Shown piece by piece: positions 26,370-34,711 of a DNA stretch of 64,000 nt. The stretch's first letter is position 1. The number at the start of each line of letters is the position of its first letter. Position numbers and translations under genes: made by a program. The stretch lies in contig NZ_JANQBD010000019.1 in assembly GCF_024722015.1 (NCBI RefSeq), positions 1-64,000 of the forward strand, read 5' to 3'. A model generated the notes under the pieces. It searched no databases and was not told the DNA's origin. It saw only the letters and a list, made by a program, of their open reading frames with translations. This stretch comes from Paenibacillus radicis (ex Xue et al. 2023). Its GTDB lineage: Bacteria; Bacillota; Bacilli; Paenibacillales; NBRC-103111.

Positions 26370-27548
26370 ATGGCAGTAAAGGGCGATGGAGCCATCATAA
26401 TCAACGAGAGAATCGAGCAACAGCTGTTGGATATTAGACGTCACCTGCATCAATATCCAGAGCTGTCTCATGAGGAATATGAGACAACGGCGTATATTCG
26501 CGAAAGGCTGGAAGAAACCGGGATTCGGATCGCCGCCCAGTTTTCCCTAAAAACTGGGCTAATTGCCGAGGTAGGGGGACTGCAAGGGGGACCTGTCATA
26601 GCTTTGCGAGCTGACATTGATGCTCTTCCCATTCTGGAGGAAACGGGACTGCCCTTCTCTTCCAAGAATACAGGCAAGATGCATGCTTGCGGTCACGACT
26701 TCCATACTGCAGCCATTCTCGGTGCAGCCTTATTGCTTAAAGAGAAGGAGCACGAGCTGCCAGGGACGGTTCGCTTCGTGTTCCAGCCTGCGGAGGAGAA
26801 GGCGGCCGGTGCAGAGAAAGTGCTGCAGAGCGGTGCGTTGGAGGGAGTGTGTGCAATCTATGGCATGCACAATAAGCCGGATCTGCCAGTCGGCACGATC
26901 GGTATTCGATCAGGACCGCTGATGGCTGCGGCCGACGGCTTCCTCGTGGAGTTTGAAGGTATCGGGTCACATGCAGCTGTACCCGAAGCCAGTGTCGACC
27001 CGATTGTTGCTGCCGCTCATTTGGTTACGGCACTGCAGACGATTGTCAGCCGCAACGTAAGCCCGCTTGACAGCGCAGTTATCAGTGTAACCCGTCTAAA
27101 CAGTGGGACAGCTTGGAATGTCATCCCTGAGACGGCAGTGCTTGACGGCACGGTGAGGACGTTCGATGAGCTGGTGCGCACTCGGGTAATAGAGAGATTC
27201 AGCGAGGTCGTAAACGGCATTGCAGCGGCATATGGGACGAAGGCTGCCGTGCGTTGGATTCAAGGCCCGCCACCTGTTAATAACGATGCAGAGCTGGCGG
27301 AAGCCGCACGGAGGACTGCAGAACAGCTTGGTATCCATGTTGTTACGCCCAAGCCGTCATTGGCTGGCGAGGATTTTGCTTTTTACCAAAAGCATCTTCC
27401 AGGATTCTTTGCATTCATGGGAACAGGGGGGCAGAAGGAATGGCATCATCCCGCTTTCGATGTCGATGAGCGAGCATTGCCAATCAGCGCCTCTTTCTTT
27501 GCCGGGTTGGCTATTGCTGAGCTGAAGCGTTTCGTTGCTGATCCGTAA
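26370..27548 (+). CDS. M20-family N-acyl-amino-acid amidohydrolase
   Basis: A 392-residue metallo-deacylase. The N terminus IRRHLHQYPELSHEEYETTAYI, the metal site MHACGHDFHTAA near 107, and PAEEKAAGAEKVL with the catalytic Glu are typical of the M20D aminoacylase/hippuricase group. The dimerisation-domain motif GSHAAVPE is near 195. In SndA-type pathways such an enzyme removes the acetyl group after the sulfur substituent has been cleaved. It is last gene of the operon, 15 bases after the acetyltransferase. Substrate is inferred only. Confidence 0.9.
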   Translation: MAVKGDGAIIINERIEQQLLDIRRHLHQYPELSHEEYETTAYIRERLEETGIRIAAQFSLKTGLIAEVGGLQGGPVIALRADIDALPILEETGLPFSSKNTGKMHACGHDFHTAAILGAALLLKEKEHELPGTVRFVFQPAEEKAAGAEKVLQSGALEGVCAIYGMHNKPDLPVGTIGIRSGPLMAAADGFLVEFEGIGSHAAVPEASVDPIVAAAHLVTALQTIVSRNVSPLDSAVISVTRLNSGTAWNVIPETAVLDGTVRTFDELVRTRVIERFSEVVNGIAAAYGTKAAVRWIQGPPPVNNDAELAEAARRTAEQLGIHVVTPKPSLAGEDFAFYQKHLPGFFAFMGTGGQKEWHHPAFDVDERALPISASFFAGLAIAELKRFVADP

Positions 27549-27603
27549 GGCTGAGGAGGAAGCAACTTGTTTAATTCTGAGTTCAAGCGTATGCGTTAGA
27601 CAA

Positions 27604-27762
27604 AAGCTGGTCCCAAAAAAGCCAAACAAATGAATCCAATAAAATGTGAAAAAGAACCTTCCAACTCTACTATAAATAGTGGAATTGAAGGTTCTTTTAC
27701 ATTTCAATACTACCGAGTGGAGGCTGCAATTTCCATAAATTACTTTTGGGACAGCCTTTTAG
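27604..27762. repeat. MITE-like element with imperfect terminal inverted repeats
   Basis: AAGCTGGTCCCAAAA at the left end mirrors TTTTGGGACAGCCTTTT at the right end. Inside is a long hairpin (27650-27698). A related arrangement occurs at 47560-47650. It carries no ORF. It may be a decayed transposon end pair; no target duplication is clear. Confidence 0.45.
27650..27698. terminator. bidirectional terminator between amidohydrolase and MFS genes
   Basis: AAAAGAACCTTC pairs with GAAGGTTCTTTT, with an inner stem ACTAT/ATAGT and T runs on both strands. Confidence 0.8.
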
Positions 27763-27793
27763 TAACTACTATAGTTTGTGTTCGCTAAAGATA

Positions 27794-29125
27794 TCACGCG
27801 TCAAGTTCTGATTTAAGCGGCTCCCTGGACTTTGTATACCTGCGCAGCATGAACAAGGAAAGCAGCAGGACAACAACCAACAATATATAGATATGCTGAT
27901 AAGCAAACAATGGAGCAATCTCATCCTGCCAGACGATCAGCAGCCCGCACAGGGCAACTGCGAACGAGCCTCCCATATATTGCGATAGCTGGGACAGGCC
28001 CATTCCGGAGCCGATCTGTTCCTTGGGAAGAATACGCGACACCTCATTGGACAGGGTGGATGTGATGGTTGATAAGGATGGGGCAAATATCAAGTAGGCA
28101 AATGTTATGACAAAGGCGGATATATGGATTCCTAGGGATATGAAGACTAGTGAAAGCCCCATTAGAATATGTCCGGCCAATAAGAACCGCATATTGCCAT
28201 ACCGGTCTATCCAGCGCCCTACAAAGTTCATTAGACATGCTGACAATAAAGCACCGGGGAAGATCATTAATCCTACAGCTGCAGCTGATTTGTGGAAGCC
28301 GTTTGCTAGTATAAGAGGCATAAGAAACAGCATGGACATGTTAAGGACAAATGCCGAGAATGCCATGAAAATTAATTTGCGGTAACCGGAGTTTCGGAAC
28401 AACAATGGCTGGATGAACGGCTCCTTGGCTTTGTACAAATGTTTGAATAAAAGGATAGCCGCTGCAATGCTGACGATTAGAAAGATCACAGATAACGATG
28501 CAATGGCAATTAATAGTGCAGCAGCCGTCACTACAATAAGAGCGGCACCGACAAAGTCGAACCGGACCTTCTTCTGTTCTTCCTTAGGCAGCAGTCTCCA
28601 AAGTACGGGGACCAAAGGAATGACCAGACAAGTGACGAGAAATAGCTCTTGCCAACCGAAAAACTCTGTAATTATCCCTCCGGCGACCGGACCTACCCCG
28701 AAGGCCAGGGCGCTTCCGGAGGCTATCATAGTAATGGCCCGTCCTCTTCGTTCAAATGGTACGTAGCGGCTGGCGAGCACCATCCCAAGCCCTGGCATGG
28801 CGCCGGCGCCGCAGGATTGCAGCAGTCGGGCCGTTAGCAGCAGATCGAAGCCTTGAGCCATAAATCCTAGTACAGACGACACTCCGAGACAGGTTAGTCC
28901 TATAGCGAGCAGCTTGCGAATTGGTATGAAGTCGGACAATCGGCTAAATATAATCGTGGACAAGGCAAAGCCAATCGAATAACCCGATACGATCCAGGAA
29001 GCAAGTCCGGCCGTTATATGAAGCTGGGCTATAATTTCCGGTAAGGAAACGTTAAACATAGTTGTATTCATGACGACTAGGAATGTTCCTATGGACCAGA
29101 CTGGTATAACCACATTGTCTTTCAT
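27794..29125 (-). CDS. MFS drug:H+ antiporter, Tet(L)-like
   Basis: A 443-residue membrane transporter with at least 12 helices. It has the N-terminal MNTTMFNVSLPEI, the motif SRLSDFIPIRKLL between helices 2 and 3, and antiporter motif C in ALAFGVGPVAGG. Its overall layout is close to the TetK/TetL branch, but resistance to tetracycline cannot be deduced. ATG follows AGGTGGGA. It is monocistronic and convergent with the amidohydrolase operon. Confidence 0.88.
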   Translation of the reverse strand: MKDNVVIPVWSIGTFLVVMNTTMFNVSLPEIIAQLHITAGLASWIVSGYSIGFALSTIIFSRLSDFIPIRKLLAIGLTCLGVSSVLGFMAQGFDLLLTARLLQSCGAGAMPGLGMVLASRYVPFERRGRAITMIASGSALAFGVGPVAGGIITEFFGWQELFLVTCLVIPLVPVLWRLLPKEEQKKVRFDFVGAALIVVTAAALLIAIASLSVIFLIVSIAAAILLFKHLYKAKEPFIQPLLFRNSGYRKLIFMAFSAFVLNMSMLFLMPLILANGFHKSAAAVGLMIFPGALLSACLMNFVGRWIDRYGNMRFLLAGHILMGLSLVFISLGIHISAFVITFAYLIFAPSLSTITSTLSNEVSRILPKEQIGSGMGLSQLSQYMGGSFAVALCGLLIVWQDEIAPLFAYQHIYILLVVVLLLSLFMLRRYTKSREPLKSELDA

Positions 29126-29380
29126 GAAGTTCCCACCTAATGATTTGATTGTTTATTGTTACCAATGTATGTAAATTTCATGAAAATAGCTGTATAATAA
29201 TACATTGACGCCCCATTAATACTGCGATAATAATTGTGTCCTATGCTGTTAATAAATGGGGAAGAGCTTTTGAAAAGCTATCTCATTATAGCGTCTATCA
29301 CTAAAACAGATCAAATATGAAGTGTGTTAACTAGTGAGACATTTGGTTGCAGTTACTCAAAAACCAGGAGGTAGTATTCC

Positions 29381-30226
29381 ATGCGGCTTGTACTTATGGG
29401 AGATTTTCATTATTCACGGATGGAGGATGGAGCCGAGGAGATGAAAGAGGCAAGAGACCGGGCTTATTCGGTCATGCTTGATACATTCGTGAATACGGAT
29501 GGGCAATTCCATATTTCATTAGGTGATCTTACGCATGATGGATTTCCAGAGGAATTCGGTTATGTGTTTGATCGTATAGAAGGCGGCCAATGCAATTTCA
29601 TCCATGTGTTGGGCAACCATGATACGCATTCAATCCCCAAGGCGGATATTTTGGCCATTACCGGACAGCAGCGTTACCGTTCCATAGAATTGGATGAAGC
29701 TATGCTCATCTTCCTCGACTCTACCAAGGAAATGAACAAGTCCGACTGGGGAGGCGAGATAGACGAAGAACAATTGGAGTGGCTGGAAGCCAGGCTTGTA
29801 GAATCAGGGGAGAAGCCGGTTTTTGTTTTTGCTCATCATCCGGTCTACGATACAACCGCTTGCTCAACTATGGAGAAGCTTTCCATCCATCCGGATATTG
29901 ATATGAAGGCTGTTTTGAACAAGAAGCAGGGCTTTGGATTTTACTTCTGTGGTCATAATCATGTGAATTCCATAGTGCGGCAGGACGGATGGCATTACAT
30001 TCAAACTGCGGCATGTCTGGATATTCCAGCCTTCCGTATCGTTGAGCTTGAGGATGATCAGGTAACAACGGATCTGGTAACTATCGACCATGCTAATCTT
30101 ACGGAATACATAACATCATTTAATACGAAAATGAAGGGCTTCACTCCTGTTCTGGAAGCACGCGGCGAAGCGGTTGATTGTAGTTTAAGCGTGAAGATTA
30201 ACGATATTGGCACAATATCACGTTAA
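29381..30226 (+). CDS. calcineurin-like metallophosphoesterase
   Basis: A 281-residue two-metal phosphoesterase. All five family motifs are present: GDFH near residue 7, GDLTH near 48, GNHD near 78, HH in FAHHPVYD, and GHNH near 192. There is no signal peptide. ATG follows AGGAGGT. It is single. The closest functional types are cyclic nucleotide or glycerophosphodiester hydrolases, but the substrate is not predictable. Confidence 0.9.
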   Translation: MRLVLMGDFHYSRMEDGAEEMKEARDRAYSVMLDTFVNTDGQFHISLGDLTHDGFPEEFGYVFDRIEGGQCNFIHVLGNHDTHSIPKADILAITGQQRYRSIELDEAMLIFLDSTKEMNKSDWGGEIDEEQLEWLEARLVESGEKPVFVFAHHPVYDTTACSTMEKLSIHPDIDMKAVLNKKQGFGFYFCGHNHVNSIVRQDGWHYIQTAACLDIPAFRIVELEDDQVTTDLVTIDHANLTEYITSFNTKMKGFTPVLEARGEAVDCSLSVKINDIGTISR

Positions 30227-30256
30227 ACATAAGAGTATAAGGCGGTAAAATATAAT

Positions 30257-30292
30257 GGAGGGGCTCATCGAATTTATGAGCTCCTCTTTTCC
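30257..30292 (+). terminator. terminator after the phosphoesterase gene
   Basis: GGAGGGGCTCAT pairs with ATGAGCTCCTC (one GU) and is followed by TTTT. Confidence 0.75.
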
Positions 30293-30316
30293 TTTTAAGA
30301 GGAAGGTATCCAGACT

Positions 30317-31030
30317 TCATTTGGCATCGTGAAAAATAATACCCAGACTGTACCTCGCACCAGAAGTAATCGTGCTGACTCCGTGCCGAAGCGTGGTTTT
30401 ATAGTAGCCGCGTGCTCCCAGTACCGGGCGATGATTCGTAGGAAAGATAATTCCTGCGCCTTGCTCCAGCGTAAGCACATGCCCTCTGCTTTGAGCCCTC
30501 GGCCGTTGTTCGGTCAGCAGAAACTCTCCGCCTGTGTAATCCTTCCCTCTCTGATTTAAAGCGAATACTACCTGAAAGGGAAAAAATACTTCACCATACA
30601 AATCCTGATGCAGGCAGTTGTATCCTCCGGTTTCGTATTTAAGAATTAATGGTGTCGAGCGCAGCTGCCCCTGCTGGTGACAAAGATCGAGAAATGCCGG
30701 GAGTGCCGGCGGAAATACCGTATTGCGGCCAAGCTGCTCCAGCCAACGATTGGCGGTCAGGGCAAGCTCGGGGTAAAAGCCCTCACGAAGCTGCTGCAGC
30801 AAGTCTGGAAGCGGGGCCTGATAATATTTGTACTCCCCGATTCCGAACCGATATCTGGCCATATCAATAGTGCTTCTGAAAAGGGCTGCTTCCTCGTACG
30901 TATTCATGATTTCAGTGCACTGCGCTTGATCCAGCAGGACAGGAAGCTCAGCGTAGCCCTGCTCATCGAGCGATTTCTGCAGCAAGCTCCAATCTAATGC
31001 GGCCATACGTTTTGCAAGCCGGTTAGGCAT
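30317..31030 (-). CDS. 2-oxoglutarate/Fe(II) oxygenase of the ada cluster
   Basis: A 237-residue protein with the double-stranded beta-helix dioxygenase motif: LHQDLYG (HxD), then RHGVSTITSGARYSLGIIF with the distal His and the 2-oxoglutarate-binding Arg. It is related to prolyl-hydroxylase-like proteins rather than to classical AlkB. The start at 31030 has GGGGGGAG 8 bases upstream and overlaps the adaB stop codon by 8 bases, so translation is coupled. Position as third gene of adaA-adaB suggests a part in alkylation repair, perhaps oxidative demethylation (inference). Confidence 0.82.
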   Translation of the reverse strand: MPNRLAKRMAALDWSLLQKSLDEQGYAELPVLLDQAQCTEIMNTYEEAALFRSTIDMARYRFGIGEYKYYQAPLPDLLQQLREGFYPELALTANRWLEQLGRNTVFPPALPAFLDLCHQQGQLRSTPLILKYETGGYNCLHQDLYGEVFFPFQVVFALNQRGKDYTGGEFLLTEQRPRAQSRGHVLTLEQGAGIIFPTNHRPVLGARGYYKTTLRHGVSTITSGARYSLGIIFHDAK

Positions 31031-31574
31031 AGGCCTGACTCCCCCCAACGGTTAACGAGCTTTCGCGTTCCAGCTGCAGGAGCTGCGTCTTCATATCAAG
31101 ACCACCCCGGTAGCCTGTAAGCGAGCCGTCCTTCCCTATCACCCGATGGCACGGTACGGTAATCAATACCGGATTGGCGCCGATAGCCGCTCCAACTGCA
31201 CGTACTGCCGAAGGCTTTTGAATAAGGTCGGCAATATCCGAGTAGGTTTGGGTTTGTCCATACGGAATCTTACAGAGTGCATCCCATACGGCAAGCTGAA
31301 ATGAGGTTCCATGGAAATCAAAGGGTACGGTAAAAGCACTCCGTGTTCCTTCGAGATACTCGATTAATTCTGCTGTATAGAGCTGCAGCCTTTCATCGTC
31401 TTGAGTCAATATGCTGCCTGGGAAGCGCCTTTTAGCCCAATCTGATAATTCTTGAAAAGGCTTATTGAGAGAACCTACGTAGCATAACCCTTTTGAGGTT
31501 GCGGCCATATACAGGCTCCATGACTCATGAACCAGCAATGTCCAGTAAATGACGGGATTAGTTTTTGTTTCCAC
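31023..31574 (-). CDS. adaB: methylated-DNA-protein cysteine methyltransferase
   Basis: A 183-residue suicidal O6-methylguanine repair protein. The active-site motif is VPCHRVIGKDGSLTGYRGG, the arginine-finger helix SAVRAVGAAIGANP is present, and the N-terminal ribonuclease-like half is complete. ATG at 31574 lies inside the 3' end of adaA (17-base overlap). Its intact PCHRV contrasts with the PWHRV protein at 16069. Confidence 0.94.
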   Translation of the reverse strand: METKTNPVIYWTLLVHESWSLYMAATSKGLCYVGSLNKPFQELSDWAKRRFPGSILTQDDERLQLYTAELIEYLEGTRSAFTVPFDFHGTSFQLAVWDALCKIPYGQTQTYSDIADLIQKPSAVRAVGAAIGANPVLITVPCHRVIGKDGSLTGYRGGLDMKTQLLQLERESSLTVGGSQAYA

Positions 31575-32223
31575 TGTGCAGCGCCTCCTTAGCGTGTTTT
31601 TTGCTGTATATTTGACGATAGTCGGCAGGTGTATGTCCGGTTTTCTTCTTGAAGAGGGTTATAAAATAAGGTGCATTGGGCATGCCTACTGTCAGAGCAA
31701 TATCCATAATTGTTTTATCCGTATGAATGAGGTGGTCGATGGCTTTATTTATTCTCGTTTGCTGGACATATTCGACCGGTGTTATCCCCTTAATCCGTTT
31801 GAAGGTGCGGTGCAAATGGTAAGGACTGCCGTGGCACATATCCGCCAAGTTTGCCAGCGTTAGCGTTTCAATATAATTGTTGTCGATGTATTGAGTTATT
31901 TGATCTACCCAGTCATGATCCGGCAATCGTTCACCGGTCGGTTTGCATCGTTTGCATGGACGGAAATTAGCGGATAGTGCTTGCTTGGCATTTTGAAAAA
32001 CGCGCACATTTTCGATTTTGGGTATTCTGGATTTACAAGAGGGCTTGCAAAAAATACCTGTGGTTTTTACCGCGTAAATAAACTTGTCATTGTAAGATGC
32101 ATCGTTAAGGATTATTGCTTGCCATTGTTCCTCTGTCATAAGCTCCTCATGGGTATCAGCTGTATCTGCAGCGTTTTTTAAACTGGACGTGTCCACATGT
32201 CTTTGCCCTTTAAAATCATTCAT
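31558..32223 (-). CDS. adaA: AdaA methylphosphotriester-sensing AraC-family activator
   Basis: A 221-residue regulator of the adaptive response to alkylation. Residues about 30-100 are the Ada Zn domain with four Cys (FCKPSC and PCKRC); the first is the expected methyl acceptor. The rest is an AraC helix-turn-helix pair (LTLANLADMCHGSPYHLHRTF, trimmed here to its key part, and ADYRQIY at the end). When methylated it should activate its own operon and probably the divergent alkA. ATG at 32223 is chosen because GGAGGTGAGG lies just before it; an in-frame ATG at 32238 overlaps that site. Confidence 0.93.
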   Translation of the reverse strand: MNDFKGQRHVDTSSLKNAADTADTHEELMTEEQWQAIILNDASYNDKFIYAVKTTGIFCKPSCKSRIPKIENVRVFQNAKQALSANFRPCKRCKPTGERLPDHDWVDQITQYIDNNYIETLTLANLADMCHGSPYHLHRTFKRIKGITPVEYVQQTRINKAIDHLIHTDKTIMDIALTVGMPNAPYFITLFKKKTGHTPADYRQIYSKKHAKEALHSGNKN

Positions 32224-32368
32224 TTGCCTCACCTCCACACACAGTATACCCCCGATAGGGGCCCCGTGTACGCATTTTCGAATGTAACAGCAAGATATCG
32301 AAATCGCTCGAACACTTTTTATGTTAAAACTAAATGTGGAGTGGTACCGCGATGAATGGAGGATATTT

Positions 32369-33475
32369 ATGAATATAAAGAGAGTTAATGCGGAGTGGGA
32401 TGCTCCCTATTTTACAGGTGTCAAAACAATGAAAATATACTGCTTCCCTTGGTGTACAGGACAACCCAAGCCGGAAAACACGGTACGGTTTGAGTCGCGA
32501 GTGGAGGCGGAACGGGCTGGCTATCGTTCGTGCAAAAACTGCTGTTCCGGTCTGCCGAAGGGCTCCTGGGAGGATAACAAGCAAGAGCTGATATTGATTA
32601 CTCCGAAGGAATTCAGCTTTTCTGAAAATATGAAATATATGTCCAACTCCCCTGACGAGTGCTTGTTCCATACCAGGGATCAGAAGATTTACAAAGCAAT
32701 ACCGGTTGGGCAAGAAACACCTGTCGTTGAAATTAGTTCGAACTCTGAGAACGTGATGACTATTCGTTTTATAGGAGAGACAACGCCTTCCCGGCGATGG
32801 GTTCGTGCAGAGGTCGCGCGTTATGTGAGGGAGTGGTTCGATTTGGATACCGATCTGCTTCCGTTTTACGAAATGGCCAGAACCGATGCGCTGCTGCAGC
32901 GGGCTGTGGATTCATTCTACGGACTGCGTACTATAGGCATCCCCGATTTATTCGAAGCGATCTGCTGGGGGATCATTGGACAGCAAATAAACCTTACGTT
33001 TGCTTACACATTGAAAAGAAGACTTGTGGAAACCTTCGGTCGCGGTTTGGAATGTGAGGGGGAATTGTATTGGGTATTCCCTACACCGGATGAAATAGCT
33101 GCATTGACGGTTGAAGACTTGGGATTATTGCGAATGACGGTTAAGAAATGTGAGTATCTTATTGGCGTGGCAAGGCTCATCGCTGCCGGGGAACTGACCA
33201 AAGAGCTTCTGCTGAACGCAGGAGATGATAAGAAAGCGGAGAAAATGTTGGTCAAAGTCAGGGGTATTGGTCCATGGACGGCTAATTATGTTTTGATGCG
33301 CTGCTTGAGATTTCCGTCGGCTTTTCCGATTGATGATGTGGGTCTTCACAATTCAATTAAACATCTTCAGGGCACCGAAAATAAACCGACGAAAAATGAA
33401 ATCCTGCAGCTATCTTCAACTTGGACAAATTGGGAGTCTTATGCCACTTTTTATTTATGGAGATTCCTGTACTAG
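32369..33475 (+). CDS. alkA: AlkA-type 3-methyladenine glycosylase with N-terminal Ada-like Zn domain
   Basis: A 368-residue base-excision enzyme. The C-terminal half is a HhH-GPD glycosylase: VKVRGIGPWTANYVLMR and the catalytic Asp in FPIDDVGL. The N-terminal 55 residues repeat the Ada metal site: YFTGVKTMKIYCFPWC then SCKNC, so all four Zn Cys are kept, without an AraC domain. ATG at 32369 has GGAGGA 5 bases upstream; an earlier in-frame ATG at 32321 lacks a site. It is divergent from adaA across 145 bases. It may sense or repair methylphosphotriesters as well as excise bases, or the domain may only bind DNA. Confidence 0.9.
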   Translation: MNIKRVNAEWDAPYFTGVKTMKIYCFPWCTGQPKPENTVRFESRVEAERAGYRSCKNCCSGLPKGSWEDNKQELILITPKEFSFSENMKYMSNSPDECLFHTRDQKIYKAIPVGQETPVVEISSNSENVMTIRFIGETTPSRRWVRAEVARYVREWFDLDTDLLPFYEMARTDALLQRAVDSFYGLRTIGIPDLFEAICWGIIGQQINLTFAYTLKRRLVETFGRGLECEGELYWVFPTPDEIAALTVEDLGLLRMTVKKCEYLIGVARLIAAGELTKELLLNAGDDKKAEKMLVKVRGIGPWTANYVLMRCLRFPSAFPIDDVGLHNSIKHLQGTENKPTKNEILQLSSTWTNWESYATFYLWRFLY

Positions 33476-33484
33476 CTTAGCCTG

Positions 33485-34663
33485 TTAACGTCGGGCTTTA
33501 ACTGCATTCAATAAGCGCTGGAGAGCCTCCTCAATGGTAGCTCGTCGACAAGCTGCATTCAGCCTCATGAAACCCTCGCCCTCAGTCCCGAAGCTGACGC
33601 CTTCGTTGAGAGCGAGCTTGGCTTCCTTCACCATGAAGCGTCTTAGTCCTGCTGTATCCAGGCCGAGTCTGCTGCAGTCAAGCCAGAGCAAATAGGTGCC
33701 CTCGGGATTAATCATCTTGATTTCGGGAATATGCAGGGCGAAGAATTCCGCTGCGTAATCGATATTGGCACGGATATAGGCGAGACACTGCTCCAGCCAT
33801 TCATCCCCATCCCGATAGGCGCTTTCCGAAGCTGTAATCGCGAATGTATTGCTCATCGACAGATGGCCTCGAGCCATTGTTTTGTTGAAGGCGATGCGCA
33901 GCTCCTTGTTCGGGATTACGATATAGGAGGACTGCAGACCGGCCAGATTGAATGTTTTGCTCGGTGCGAAGCAGACGATGGTCCGTTCCGCAGCTCCTGC
34001 TGACAGCGACGCCATAGGGATATGCTGAAAAGAGGGATAAGTTAGATCGGCATGAATTTCATCGGAGATGATTAGCGCATCGAATTCCGTGCAGATGGCT
34101 TCAATCCGGCTGAGCTCATCTCGGGTCCAAACTCTGCCGACCGGGTTATGCGGACTGCACAGGATGAGCATTTTAGCCCCTGTAGTGCGGAATTTATTCG
34201 TCAGGTCCTCAAAATCGATTTCATATCGATCATTCACATAACGCAGCGGATTCGTCACCAGCTCGCGGCCGTTGTCCTTCACTACCTTGAAGAATGGCGG
34301 ATATACCGGGGGCTGGATAATGATCCGGTCTCCTGGCTTGGTGAAAGTTTGAATGCAAGCAGTCAAGGCAGGAAGGACACCAGGCGACCAGCATATCCAG
34401 TTCTTCACGATCCTCCATTGATGCTTGCGCAGTACCCAGCCTTCAATTGCCTCGTATAATGAATCGGGACGTTCCGTATAGCCGAAAACGCCGAGCTCCG
34501 CCCGCTGCTTCAAAGCCTCCATGACGGGGGAGGGTCCCCGAAAATCCATATCCGCCACCCACAAGGGAAGTAAATCAGATGCGCCATAGATGTCTTGCAC
34601 GCTCTCCCATTTGATGCCGTTCGTGTTCTCACGATCGACGATTTCGTCAAAATTATAAGCCAT
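33485..34663 (-). CDS. patB: PatB/MalY-type cystathionine beta-lyase
   Basis: A 392-residue PLP enzyme of aminotransferase class I fold, the C-S lyase branch. The N terminus SDLLPLWVADMDFRGP, the SPHNPVGRVWT loop, SDEIHADL, and the PLP lysine in FAPSKTFNLAGLQ are characteristic. It cleaves cystathionine or other cysteine S-conjugates to pyruvate, ammonia and a thiol. ATG follows GGAGCG. Together with cysJI and the cysteine-like import operon it adds to a sulfur theme in the window, though it is not co-transcribed with them. Confidence 0.92.
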   Translation of the reverse strand: MAYNFDEIVDRENTNGIKWESVQDIYGASDLLPLWVADMDFRGPSPVMEALKQRAELGVFGYTERPDSLYEAIEGWVLRKHQWRIVKNWICWSPGVLPALTACIQTFTKPGDRIIIQPPVYPPFFKVVKDNGRELVTNPLRYVNDRYEIDFEDLTNKFRTTGAKMLILCSPHNPVGRVWTRDELSRIEAICTEFDALIISDEIHADLTYPSFQHIPMASLSAGAAERTIVCFAPSKTFNLAGLQSSYIVIPNKELRIAFNKTMARGHLSMSNTFAITASESAYRDGDEWLEQCLAYIRANIDYAAEFFALHIPEIKMINPEGTYLLWLDCSRLGLDTAGLRRFMVKEAKLALNEGVSFGTEGEGFMRLNAACRRATIEEALQRLLNAVKARR

Positions 34664-34711
34664 GTAAGTTTCGCTCCGTTTGTATGTAGTAGTAACATCA
34701 TTGCCCTGTGT

